64,000 bases of DNA from Gaertneriomyces semiglobifer. Its lineage: Eukaryota; Chytridiomycota; Chytridiomycetes; Spizellomycetales; Spizellomycetaceae. Position 1 is the first letter of the stretch, and each line of letters starts with the position of its first letter. The position numbers were made by a program, and so were the translations under genes. The notes under the pieces were generated by a model. That model made no database searches, was not told where the DNA came from, and saw only the letters and a list, made by a program, of their open reading frames with translations. The stretch covers positions 1,612,001 to 1,676,000 of the forward strand of contig JAHLKF010000001.1 in the NCBI GenBank assembly GCA_025558075.1, in the 5' to 3' direction. Below, in pieces: positions 34,833-47,902 of the stretch.

Positions 34833-37082
34833 TCACTGTGACTCTGTCTGTCCGGCTGTATCGCTATCAACAGGTTTCTCACCAGTGCTATCATTCTGCG
34901 CGGGTTGGGCATGCGTGGCCAATGCCGCCGTCAATTGAGCCACAGCCGTCGACTGCTGTGGAGGCTGTCGGACGACCGTTGGAGTAAGCGTCTGTCGTGC
35001 TGACTGTCCCGTGAAGGCGCTAAGCAGCTGTTCCCGTTGACTGGCGGTCATTTCCGCGAGGACAGCCAGCTGAGCCGGTGTGATGGATGATGCTGGGAGC
35101 ATGGACGGTGCAGGGATCCACGGTGCAGCGGACATCATCAGTGGAGTTGTCAGAGTGGACGGGGCGGAAGGTAAGGGTGTTGCGGGGGTTCCTGGTACGG
35201 TCGGAAACGCGACCATTTGGGGTCGGCCGACCGTTGCAGCAGGGAGGGGAGCTGTCCATTTGGCAGTTGTAAGACTGGCCTGATAGTTGGCAGGTAGCAT
35301 TCGAGTCACACTTCCGGGTGATGGCAACCCACCGGCATCGTTCGGTGGCCGGAAGTAAGGGGTTAGCGAAGAGATGGCGGTTGCGGTAAGCGGGGACGAT
35401 GGAGAGTACAGACCAGGGATGGAGGACAGTTGGGCCGCGAGGTATGGGTTCGGCGGCAGGTTCTGGAGTACCGTTTGCGCAATGAATGAGCGTGTTGAAG
35501 CGACAGACGCTGTTGAGGTAGAAGGCGCCAGGTAGGGGTTAGCAACGGGGTGAGGTGCGCCGGATGATGCGTTCGGGAATGGCAAAGCACCGTTTAGTAA
35601 GAGCGATACGTGATTGTCTTGAAGTGCCGTTTGGGGTGAAGCGCCGGCAGAACGATTTTTAGGCTTAGGTTTAGTTTTCGGAGGTGGTCGCGCTTTCTTG
35701 GCTCCCTGTTCGTGGGCGGACGCCTTCTTTGATGAAGCAGTTTTAGAGGCTGTTTGTGACGGCTGCTTTCCAACACTGTCCTTGTGCGGTAAGTCACTTG
35801 TAGATGGCGTTCCCGTTGCTGCAATACCACTCGAATTCTTATCTTCCACAGTCCCAGGTTGTTGAGCTTTTCTTCCCTCGTCATCGTCGCTCTCATCCGC
35901 CACATTCACCGCCTCTTTCTTTTCTTCCTCTGGCAAGGGACGCCCAACACAAGCTTCTTCCCAATGCTCCGGCACTCCTTCCACTGTTTCGGTGAAACTC
36001 TGGATAAATGTGCCAAGGATGGGCGACCAAGCGTACTCGTTTCGCTGTAGTTGCTGTATCGTCAAGAATGCCTCTTTGTTGGCATATGGAATCTGGGTGG
36101 TCGGATCACGGAAGCGAGCTGGAAGCCCCGTTATGGGACATTTTGCCTTCTTTGGTCGTTCCGCTGGTTGTGACCATTCTTTCAGAGGATCCACTTCAAA
36201 ATTCTCAAAAATCAGGTAGTTACGAGCTACGAAATTGGGGCCCTGAGTTGGTGCCATTTGCTCGTCTTTGCTAATATTGCTGTCGGGAGGACTCGCTCGG
36301 GAATCATCTTCTGGTGGAGAAATAAGATCTGGCGGAGCAGAGGCATCTATCTCCTTGACACTCCTCCATCGTATCACAGGACCTGTCAGTCCTTCCCGCT
36401 TGACATTCTTTTTACGCCTGTTCTCCTCCTCTATCGCAAGAATGTTCTGCAAACTCTCCAGATTCATACGCTCGGTTTCTTGCGCTTCCTCTAATCGCTC
36501 CTCTTGTGTTATTTCCACTTCTGCGGTTCTGTGCCGCTGTGGCAACATAGCTTTCCGTTGTTCTGTCAGTGAGAGCTTTTCCTGAAGAGCAAGTTTGGAT
36601 TGTAGCGCTTGCGGTCGGGATGACTGGCGGACCCCATGATGAAATGACGGACCCAATGCATCCATTCGCTTCCGCTTAGTGCCGGCGGCTACTGACTTGG
36701 TAACTTCGACTGGTTTTGAAGAAGATCGTCTAGTTCTCCCTGTTGTCGCAGAGACCTCTGAGCGACCTGGTTTGGACACAGATGTGCTCTTCGGTTTGGC
36801 TGTTGGTAAGATCTGGGTGGTCTTTCGCCTCGCTCGCCGCTTCTCGGCCTTTTCAGCTCGCAATAATTGCGCCTCCTCGTCAGCCGGCTCATCGTCCTCA
36901 TCTGTGGTTCCGAAATCGTCTTCAAAGACATCCTGTTCTTCCTCGCCCACGTTAAAGTCTTCTACGTCGTCCAGCACATCTTCGTCAAAAATGTTTTCCT
37001 GATTGTGTTGCTGCAGGAGGAGAGACTGCATGCGGTTGCCCGCATTCGATCGCCGAGACCTCGTTGTGGATATGAAAGCCAT
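34833..37082 (-). CDS. VPS72: YL1/VPS72 (Swc2) subunit of the SWR1 chromatin remodeller
   Basis: An intron-free frame of 749 residues. The N-terminus TTRSRRSNAGNRMQSLL is the YL1 signature. Acidic stretches follow (DEDVLDDVEDFNVGEEEQD, FGTTDEDDEPADEE), which bind the H2A.Z-H2B dimer. A coiled, charged middle contains EITQEERLEEAQETERMN. The YL1_C domain lies around residue 320 (CPITGLPARFRDPTTQIPYA). The C-terminal 350 residues are low-complexity Ala/Pro/Thr-rich and make the protein longer than metazoan YL1. It delivers H2A.Z to nucleosomes as part of SWR1/SRCAP in the nucleus. It shares a divergent promoter with the nucleotide-sugar transporter. Confidence 0.93.
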   Translation of the reverse strand: MAFISTTRSRRSNAGNRMQSLLLQQHNQENIFDEDVLDDVEDFNVGEEEQDVFEDDFGTTDEDDEPADEEAQLLRAEKAEKRRARRKTTQILPTAKPKSTSVSKPGRSEVSATTGRTRRSSSKPVEVTKSVAAGTKRKRMDALGPSFHHGVRQSSRPQALQSKLALQEKLSLTEQRKAMLPQRHRTAEVEITQEERLEEAQETERMNLESLQNILAIEEENRRKKNVKREGLTGPVIRWRSVKEIDASAPPDLISPPEDDSRASPPDSNISKDEQMAPTQGPNFVARNYLIFENFEVDPLKEWSQPAERPKKAKCPITGLPARFRDPTTQIPYANKEAFLTIQQLQRNEYAWSPILGTFIQSFTETVEGVPEHWEEACVGRPLPEEEKKEAVNVADESDDDEGRKAQQPGTVEDKNSSGIAATGTPSTSDLPHKDSVGKQPSQTASKTASSKKASAHEQGAKKARPPPKTKPKPKNRSAGASPQTALQDNHVSLLLNGALPFPNASSGAPHPVANPYLAPSTSTASVASTRSFIAQTVLQNLPPNPYLAAQLSSIPGLYSPSSPLTATAISSLTPYFRPPNDAGGLPSPGSVTRMLPANYQASLTTAKWTAPLPAATVGRPQMVAFPTVPGTPATPLPSAPSTLTTPLMMSAAPWIPAPSMLPASSITPAQLAVLAEMTASQREQLLSAFTGQSARQTLTPTVVRQPPQQSTAVAQLTAALATHAQPAQNDSTGEKPVDSDTAGQTESQ

Positions 37083-37387
37083 GGCTTGCTAGATGGATCC
37101 TTTCATTCCTCGCTGATGCCCGCCTCTTAAACGTTCCATATAGATGCTTTGCTTAGCCAAGTCGCTGCAAAACGTTCGACGCGCTGCCGAGTTTTCAAAA
37201 GTTTAGCGGCGTCAGAAACCGTTCGCAAGTTTGGCATTTTGGAAACGGGCGACGATATAGATAGATAGAGAAGAAGGGCTGGGCTGGATAAAGCGTTGGT
37301 GAAGTGTGGATAGGGATTGACGGAGCTGGCCACTGTTCCCCCCGCCAGAGACGAGGCATCCTGTCTGTGACGCTGCTGCATCCTCCA
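37083..37387. promoter_or_regulatory. divergent promoter, VPS72 and SLC35A-like transporter
   Basis: 305 bases lie between the VPS72 start (37082, minus) and the chosen transporter start (37388, plus). The plus-strand frame remains open from 37304, so an N-terminal extension of 28 residues is possible but lacks family support. Confidence 0.5.
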
Positions 37388-38428
37388 ATGGGGCTCGCCA
37401 AGCACAAGTATGAGCTCTTACCAACGGCAACGGTACCGGCGAGCGGCAGATATGTGTTCCCACCGGAATCCAAGGATACAAAGCGGCTCATTAAGATCAC
37501 AAGCTTGCTGATACTAGTTGTACAAAACAGCACCTTAGTTCTCCTACTACGATACTCGAGAGTTGTTCGAAAGCCTGGGGAGTTGATGTACTCCCCTGCA
37601 CTGGCCGTTCTCTTGATGGAGCTTATCAAATTCGCGTGCTGTATGGTTGCGCTGATGGTGGAAGCCCAGTCACTTTCTGAAGCTGTGAGAACATTCAGAT
37701 CGTCGATAATACGAGCGGACACACTGAAAATGGCGATACCCTCTGGAATCTATGCTATTCAAAACAACCTGCTGTACACGGCTCTCTCCAATCTTGACGC
37801 CGCCACGTTCCAAGTTACGTATCAAATCAAGCTACTGACGACAGCGGTGTTCGCCGTTATCCTACTGGGAAAGCAGCTCACCCGGGTCAAGTGGCTGTCT
37901 CTGATCGTGCTACTCATAGGAGTAGTCCTAGTACAGTTGTGCACAGAAGTCAACACCGGACCGAATCAAGCCTCTGCGGCGTCAACCCATCACCAACGAT
38001 ATTGGATCGGCATGATTGCCCTGCTTACGTCGGCCGTCTCTTCGGGATTTGCGGGTTGTTACTTTGAAGGAATGATGAAGCAGTCGCATACGAGCCTGTG
38101 GATGCGCAATATGCAACTTGGCGCCTTCGCCATACCATTCTCACTGATGGCCCTCCTCGCGACGGATTTTGGTGTCATCCTGAATGGCAATCCATTAAAT
38201 GGATTCAACACTGTGACATGGTGTGTGGTGTTGAATCAAGCCCTTGGTGGTCTGCTCGTCAGCATTGTGGTGAAATACGCAGATAGCGTATTGAAAGGTT
38301 TTGCCACGTCAATATCCATCGTCCTCTCGAGTGCGATATCGGCCGTGCTATTCGAGTTCACTCCATCTGGACAATTTTTGGTAGGGACAATGCTTGTGAT
38401 AGGTTCTGTGGTGTTGTACTCGATGTAA
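37388..38428 (+). CDS. nucleotide-sugar transporter, SLC35A family
   Basis: The frame gives 346 residues from the ATG at 37388 (MGLAKHKYELLP). The upstream in-frame ATG at 37304 is less likely. About ten hydrophobic helices are visible. The family hallmarks are SRVVRKPGELMYSPALAVLLMELIK in pieces (LAVLLMELIKF), YAIQNNLLYTALSNLDAATF, TYQIKLLTTAVFAV and, near the end, VLKGFATSISIVLSSAISA. This is the pattern of Golgi UDP-galactose, UDP-GlcNAc and CMP-sialic acid antiporters. In fungi the substrate is most often UDP-galactose or UDP-GlcNAc. The exact sugar cannot be decided from sequence. It acts in the Golgi or ER membrane. Confidence 0.9.
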   Translation: MGLAKHKYELLPTATVPASGRYVFPPESKDTKRLIKITSLLILVVQNSTLVLLLRYSRVVRKPGELMYSPALAVLLMELIKFACCMVALMVEAQSLSEAVRTFRSSIIRADTLKMAIPSGIYAIQNNLLYTALSNLDAATFQVTYQIKLLTTAVFAVILLGKQLTRVKWLSLIVLLIGVVLVQLCTEVNTGPNQASAASTHHQRYWIGMIALLTSAVSSGFAGCYFEGMMKQSHTSLWMRNMQLGAFAIPFSLMALLATDFGVILNGNPLNGFNTVTWCVVLNQALGGLLVSIVVKYADSVLKGFATSISIVLSSAISAVLFEFTPSGQFLVGTMLVIGSVVLYSM

Positions 38429-39855
38429 AGACGTTTTGGGAAAGGCAAGACTAAATTATTACTTAATACATATCCATTATTCAATCATCGGGTGCAAGAG
38501 AGGATCAGTTTTTGGATGTTGTCGTTCTCCACCACGCATACGGTCTCTGCGACCTCATGAACAACGCTCGGTCGTCATAAACCTGTCGAGCAGCTCGGTA
38601 GCCGACGCTTTCTCAGCATGGGACATGGTTGGTAGGCGTGCATTGCAAATCTAGCATCCCTGACGAACACTTGCGACACACTGTCCTCGAATTACGAAGG
38701 TGAACGCAACCTCCAAGTGGAACTTCCACGTTTCAGTGCGTGGGGTATCCTGTAACGGCGCTATTCGGAAAAAGATGTCGTCGGCACTGGCCGTGTGCAT
38801 CGCAGGATCTTGCGTAGGGTGGCCGATAGTTGGTAGAAAGCGATACGCACCGTGTCGTGCGTTCGTCTCTCATCGCTTTGCTGGCTGCATGCGTGTGGCC
38901 ATCTGTGCAACTCTTAGCTGGCAGGCAGGTTTCAACAGTGCAGGTCCTGCTCAAGGTGAATCGGATGATCTAGCGGATGCGAGAGCAGCCGAGTGCCTCA
39001 AAAGCAGTCTTCGCAAAGCTTCGCTCCGCTCTTCAGCACCGCAGTCCCAGTATTAGAGTCGTAGGCCAAGTTCTCGAGGTCATTCTCGCCGGGCATCATG
39101 GCGGGTCTCGCGGCTTCCTGACAGCGTTACACTTCCCACGTGGGTATTCCAGATAGTTGCCATCGGCAATCCGGCGCTGCGAGGTGCACTGCCGCCTTTT
39201 TCTCGCACGGCCGATTGGCAGAAGCGTATAATGCTTGACCAATTGAGTTCCACATCCATGCATGGATGTTACCATTGTGTCGTAGCCGGTATGTTCGAAT
39301 AGCACATGCAATTACGTTCTTTCCGTCATGGTCTTTTTGGGCAAGCGCCTGCGGTCGACGGTTTTCGTTCACGAGACCGACAAGTTTTTCCTATGCGCAT
39401 CCTTGTTCCTGTTAAGTAAGATAAGCATCCGTTTGCGGGCAAACCGTGGACTTCCTGCGGAAATTGTCACCTGAAAGCAACTTTTTGCGAGATGGACTTT
39501 TGAAAGGACGGAAACACCCACGACACACAGGCCACAGTGAAATTCAGAAAGAGTTTTGCCGTTGACGAGGGTTTTCATCCATCATTGTTGGCCTCAAACT
39601 GCGTAGATCGAGAATAAAAGTAAATCGTCCTTCGGTTGCTGGATCCTGTCCACCCCCGCGACGCAATCTCGAGCGGCTTATAATACATAGCATACACAAG
39701 GATATCCAGCCACTTCTAGTGGTAAGATAGTGGAAAGAAGGCTCATACAAACATGGGTAAGGATTCGCAAAGTTTGGTTTCGGGGTATGTGTATTTGCCA
39801 GTTAGCGGTATGACCGAACCATGCAGGCTAAAGAGCGACGGGCTTTTCCAGACCA
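38429..39855. other. 1.4 kb without a supported gene, upstream of acyl-CoA oxidase
   Basis: Frames up to 118 residues occur (38700-39056 plus) but have the irregular Cys/Arg/Ser-rich composition of translated non-coding sequence. An ATGGGTAAGG at 39752 looks like a start codon followed by a donor site, yet splicing it to the known acyl-CoA oxidase exon does not hold frame. The region could be an eroded gene or a long promoter. Confidence 0.4.
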
Positions 39856-42219
39856 ATGGCGAGCCTCGCCGAAGAGAGAGAGACGCCAGCCTTCCCTGTG
39901 CGAGAAATGACATATTTCCTCGATGGCGGCGAAAAACAAACCCTGTTGAAAGAGAGGATAATGCTGCAGTTTGAACGCGACCCGGTGTGGCAGGTGGATA
40001 ACCAACACGACCTGTCCCTCCAAGAGATCCGCGAGCGGACCATGGCAAAGGGTACGTGGGTGGACACTCCCGACATGTGCAATTGAGAATAGGAAGCTCA
40101 CGCGCAGATTGTCGCACTCTCATAGTACGGCGAGCTGCCTATCACGTCGCGAATGAACCTGTTGAAGTCTTCAAGACCCGAATGGAACTGATTAGTGTGC
40201 TGGACCCTGGAACATGGACTCGTATTGGTGTTCACTACGGTGAGGACGACGGCTACGGAATGAACGAGCGGTGGTTGTCGTTATGTGCTTACTCCTTTGG
40301 TCATCATTAGGCTTGTTTTTTGGCGCCCTCACCGGATCAGCCAACCCCGAACAGCTTTCTTACTGGGTACAGAGGGGCGCACTCTCGCTAAACGGTGTCA
40401 TAGGTTGTTTTGCCATGACCGAGTTGGGGCACGGGTCCAACGTGGCCGGCTTGGAAACGACGGCAACCTTTGACGAAGCCTCAGATGAATTTATCATACA
40501 TACGCCAACGCTCACTGCAACCAAATGGTGGATTGGTGGTGCGGCTCAGACCGCGACGCATAGTGTTGTATTTGCAAGACTTATAGTGAAAGGAAAGGAC
40601 TATGGCGTAAAGAACTTTGTTGTCCCACTTCGCAACCCTGAAACATTCGAACTGAAGCCTGGAATCGTCATTGGAGACATTGGTGCGAAAATGGGACGGC
40701 ATGGAGTCGACAATGGATGGATCCAATTTACCCACGTGCGCATTCCGCGCTCGTACATGCTAATGAAGCACGCCAAAGTAAACCGTAACGGCGATGTGAC
40801 GGAACCACCCCTGCAGCAGCTCGCGTACGGGGCGCTCATTCAAGGACGTGTTTCTATGGTTGTCGACTCTGCTGCAGTAGCGAAAAAGGCTTTGACGATT
40901 GCTCTACGTTATGCCGCCATTCGTCGTCAATTTGGTGGCAAACCGGGAGAGCAAGAGACAAAGATTTTGGATTACGGGATTCATCAGTACCGTCTCATGC
41001 CACTTCTCGCTCAAACGTTTGCATTGCATTTTACGGGCTTGGAAGTCGCTCGGATGTACGAGGAGCTCATGGACTCGATGGCGACACTCAGTCCCGACTC
41101 CAAGGAACTCGGTGACGTTCTTGAGAAGCTGAAGGAAATGCACGGGACATCCGCAGGTCTCAAGGCGTTTTCGACTTGGTCCACCCTCAGCATCATCAAC
41201 GAGTGCCGGCAGTCGTGTGGAGGCCACGGATACTCGGCATACACGGGACTGGCCGCGTTGTACTCTGATTTTGCCGTCCATTGCACTTGGGAAGGCGATA
41301 ACACCATTCTGACAATGCAGGGCGGGAGATACTTGATCTCGTGCTACAAAGAGGCCAAGGCCGGGAAGAAGCAAGCGGGCGGTGTCGCGTACTTGAACGA
41401 CCTGGCGTCCGTGTTGGGTAAAACCTGTGCCGCCAAAACATTGGCAGAAGTGGAAAACCTCGCAGTGATTGAGGAGTCATTTTGGGTTGTTGCAGGAAAC
41501 GTGGTGCGTAGGGCTGGAGAGGACTTTGAGGCAGCTTTGAAAAGTGGATTGAAAGAAGATGACGCTTTTGAGGAATGCTGTGAGTATTTATCTCTCCCGC
41601 CCCGATGGTGGTCCCTCCTTTACGTCCGAATCACTGAACGCTCACCTCGTTTACATGTTGTTAGCACAAGCACGTCTCAACGCCGCCAAGATCCATTCAA
41701 CGGCATACCTCTTCCACAGATTCAAGTCCGGTATACAACGCGCCCCACCTCAACTCTACCCCATCCTTGAAAAGCTATGTCTGCTGTACGGCTTGTACCA
41801 AATTTCAGAACATTCCGGCCCGTTCTTGCAGTGCGGCTATTTCACGCCGAAGCAGGTAAGAAAGAAAAGACAAAGAACAAGCAATCAAGTATTCTACGAG
41901 TACCACCTTTTTATCATTTCTAAAATACTATTTTTTTTTTTCTTTGAAGATTGACTGGATCCGGACATCCACCTCCCGTCTCTGCCGCGACATCCGACAC
42001 CACGCCATCCCCCTCACCGACAGCTTCAACTACTCTGACTTTATCCTCAACTCACCTCTCGGTCGATACGACGGCAACATCTACGAAGCCTATTTCGGAA
42101 AAGTACGCAGCGCACATCCGGCCGCGGCTGTGCCAGAATACTTTTACCGTCAGATTCATCCAGTGTTGAACCGGAAAATGGAGGTGGAGGATGAGTTGGA
42201 GCTGGAAGAGGAGGAATAG
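39856..42219 (+). CDS. acyl-CoA oxidase
   Basis: Five exons (39856-40051, 40108-40239, 40311-41579, 41665-41855, 41950-42219) give 685 residues, the normal length. The start MASLAEERETPAF aligns with family N-termini. The join at VHYG/LFFGAL is the conserved VHYGLF. FAD/substrate residues are seen in CFAMTELGHGSNVAGLETTA; the catalytic Glu region is HCTWEGDNTILTMQ. The enzyme makes the trans-2-enoyl-CoA and hydrogen peroxide in the first step of peroxisomal beta-oxidation. The C-terminus is acidic (DELELEEEE) and has no SKL, and no PTS2 is visible near the N-terminus. Yeast acyl-CoA oxidases also lack PTS1 and enter with PEX5 through another contact. Confidence 0.93.
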
Positions 42220-42707
42220 GTTGTGTGTGTGTGTCTGTTTTTATAGGTTTGTTTTTTTAGACACGATGAAAGGGATGGTGGATATGGGGGTCTCCGTCTC
42301 TTTTTGTTAGCTCCCTCCTGACTTTTTACTACTACGCCCCCTGAGACTAGTCTTTGTTAGTTGTCGTTTGAGTAGATCTCGCACTCGCTGCTTCTATACG
42401 GTTATCCTTGTTCATGTTTGCTTTTCTTTAATGGCATGCGGTATGACTCGTGAATGAGGGAGGAACCAGTTGCTCAAAATTACACAATTGCAACGGTGAC
42501 ATGTATCTCCACGCGCAGAAAGAGATCGGCAAAGGGAGGTACAAATATGGGCCGCTGCCCATCCACGTAAAGACGAATGGGAACTCTTATTACGGTATAT
42601 AGTCGGTGTGTAATCTTTTTCACCAACTCACAAATTTCCAAAGTATAACAATCCTTCAAACAGCCCTAAAACGAGGTGGAACGCAACGCAACACCCGCGC
42701 ACACGCT
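42220..42707. other. convergent intergenic region
   Basis: This is the 3' flanks of acyl-CoA oxidase (plus) and CDC48 (minus). A GT repeat (42221-42235) follows the acyl-CoA oxidase stop, and T-rich stretches may direct 3' processing. No gene was seen. Confidence 0.55.
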
Positions 42708-45434
<2,727 letters not shown>

Positions 45435-46107
45435 TATGGTAGATACTGCTTGTTCAAGTGGGGTTTACGATATGAATAGGTGGTAGGATATGTGCAGAGA
45501 GTTAAACGCTGTATGGATATATATGTTCGCCTGTTGTTGGTGTGTTGTCTGCCTGTTAGTGTCTGAGTGTTGCAATGCGACATTAACTTGCAATCAAGAA
45601 ACAGTAGTCGCGCCGTCCGAACGCTTGGTGACTAATTTTTAACCCAATAGTTAAATGGTACCAGGCGTTTGGATCATCATAATGATCTTATTATCATTTC
45701 ACAACATAGAACACTAACACAGAATAGACTCGCTTTCACTGTTCATGAATGGCCTATTTGCTTATCAGACTCAACACTTATAAAGACTTGCTTTAATTTT
45801 AAGGCCATGGCATATGGATTTGAAGTTCACTGCGCGTTATTGCTAAATCGCTCACATGAGAGATAACGTGCACTCACGTGACAGCGTGGCTGCACGTGCC
45901 AATGGTATTAGGGCTTGACTCACTCGTTAAATGCATTGACACGCCACGGGGGTTGTCGAGTTGAGAGAACTTGCTGGACGATTTCCCGAGGCGAGATTAG
46001 AAAACACACTGCACACTCAACTCATACGCACAAACCATCTCTGGTTTTCCTGGTTCAACCCAACAACTCTGACACTACTACCCAACTCTTCGTTGACCCC
46101 TTTAGAA
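45435..46107. promoter_or_regulatory. divergent promoter of CDC48 and MIX17
   Basis: 673 bases separate the CDC48 start (45434, minus) and MIX17 start (46108, plus). Two CACGTG E-boxes sit at 45875-45880 and 45893-45898, 18 bases apart, about 210 bases before MIX17. CACGTG is bound by Cbf1/bHLH-type factors in fungi. No PACE (GGTGGCAAA) box was found here. Confidence 0.5.
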
Positions 46108-46879
46108 ATGGCTCGCCAAACAAGACGCTCTACTACCTCCAGCAGGCCTGCTGCCCCTCAGCACACTCAGACTCGTCCCGCAACAACCGCCGCCCACCCT
46201 CCTGCCCCCGTCGCCCCCGCGCCACCTGCGCCTATGGCCCATGCTCCTGCTCCTCAGCAGCCAGGTCTCTTTGCTCAGATGGCCTCCACCGCCGCTGGTG
46301 TTGCCGGTAAGTGTGCGCTCAACGAATGATTGGCCGGGTAAATTCCAGAGAATAGAGGTGAACTTGTGTGGGCATTGTTGATTTGGGAATGGAAATGATT
46401 GGATTGGATCTTGTCCTCTTGTCGTGGAATGTGCGGCTACCAGGATGGAATCGAGACAATTAGATCAAACGGGCTAAAGATCTCACATGAAAGATGGCGT
46501 TCTAAATTCACCTTTTCATATTAGTCGGTTCTGCCGTCGGTCACACTCTTGGTGCCGGTATCAGTGGTCTTTTCTCCGGCGGCAGCTCTGCTCCTGCCCC
46601 TGAGGTCCACGCGCCTCCTCAACAGTACCAGCAACCCCAACAGTTTGCCCAACAGCAGACTCAGCCGAACCTTGCTTGCGAGCCGGATCAAAGGGCTTTC
46701 ATGCGTTGCTTGGACCAGAACTCCAATGATATTACTGCTTGGTAGGTTTCCTTTGCAGAGTACCCGTGTTGTACGTGCCGAGATCGTGCTTACTCATGTA
46801 TCTTTTCCGTCCACTCAGCCAATTTTACCTGGACATGTTGAAGCAGTGCCAATCTGCTCAGACCAGCACTCTCCACTAA
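46108..46879 (+). CDS. MIX17: CHCH-domain protein MIX17/CHCHD2
   Basis: Three exons (46108-46306, 46525-46741, 46819-46879) give 158 residues. The N-terminus MARQTRRSTTSSRPAAP is basic and presequence-like, followed by a Pro/Ala-rich linker. A glycine-rich segment VGSAVGHTLGAGISGLFSGG is typical of CHCHD2/CHCHD10. The C-terminal CHCH domain has two CX9C motifs: CEPDQRAFMRC, and CQFYLDMLKQC, the second created exactly by the last splice join. These proteins are oxidised by MIA40 in the mitochondrial intermembrane space and affect respiration and cristae. The identity is strong from the twin CX9C and layout. Confidence 0.92.
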
Positions 46880-47171
46880 GCCTAAGGCTGTAAAGCACGC
46901 ACACACACTATGACGGCGTATGTGCTGGTAAATGATAGGAAAACAGGCAGAGAGTTTCAGTTGTATAGGCAGATACAGATGCATAGATCAGGTAGATTTA
47001 CAATAATTATTGATTGGACCTTTTGATTCCTTTCTTGCTGTAAAAACAGTTGGCGCTGGTGTTGTCCTTCGTTGCAAATTGCTTTGGTTGACGGTCTCAA
47101 AGCGCCCAAATCGCGACTTGCATGTTGCTGTTTGCATTAGATACTTCTACTTTGCAAACTAATCCACCAAC

Positions 47172-47843
47172 ATGGTAAGGCTAAATACCGTAATCAGGCA
47201 TTGGGATGTATCCTCTAACTGCTCATGGGTTTTGCTCGTAGGCTAAAACATCAGCAAAAAAGATCTCGCAACAAAACACCAAAACGCTAGCCGATCTACG
47301 AATATGGCACGCAGGCGTCATGGTAGTGTATTTCCTATGGCGAATCGTCTTCTACTGGTCCAGCTTCAGCAAGAAGCATATGGTTGCAGTTGCAGCGGTG
47401 AACGGCGTGTTCTTTTGGCTGTATCGCCAACTGAGCTCAGCCGCTACACCCACCCATGCTGCTGATGGATCGCTGGTGGACGCCGGTCTGGATCTTGCCG
47501 GAAAAGGACTCGTGTCGTATTCTTTTGATATCATTTACATCAGCTGGGGGGTTCTTATGACGACGGCGTTTATTTCGGACAGTGCGTATAATTATGCATG
47601 TGTGATGGCTAGACGAGCCCTTTGTTTCATTGGAATGCTAAACCAACGCACTCGTCTTTTTTCCGCCTTGTAGAGTTTTGGTGGCTCTACCTGCTCATCC
47701 CGGTCTTTGCTTCTTACAAACTCTATACCAAGGTTGGACCGTTGTTGAGGGGTTTCATGAGCTCGGGATCCCAGGAACAACCCGCGGCAGGACAGGCCGC
47801 GAAGCAGAAGAAGCCAAAGGCCAAAGTTATGCACGCGCGATAG
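47172..47843 (+). CDS. SND2: TMEM208/SND2, SRP-independent ER targeting protein
   Basis: Three exons (47172-47174, 47242-47581, 47674-47843) give 170 residues. The first coding exon is only the ATG, followed at once by a GTAAGG donor, and the next exon begins AKTSAKKIS. Hydrophobic segments are IWHAGVMVVYFLWRIVFYW, VAAVNGVFFWLYRQ and FDIIYISWGVLMTTAF, then FWWLYLLIPVFASYKLY; the tail is Lys-rich (KQKKPKAK). Length and helix order match TMEM208/SND2, an ER membrane protein of the SND pathway that inserts proteins with central or C-terminal transmembrane segments. It converges with RRP8 (59 bases apart). Confidence 0.88.
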
Positions 47844-47902
47844 GAAGTAATGCAGTGCTTCACCAAATATGCTTTAAATTAATGTCAATGGGCGAATCAT
47901 AT

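Noticed and set aside
38700..39056. 118-residue plus-strand frame upstream of acyl-CoA oxidase
   Set aside because: No recognisable motif, irregular Cys/Arg composition, and an overlapping frame on the other strand of equal quality.
39752..39855. Upstream first exon for acyl-CoA oxidase starting ATGG/GTAAGG
   Set aside because: No acceptor before 39856 keeps the reading frame, and the ATG at 39856 already aligns with family N-termini.
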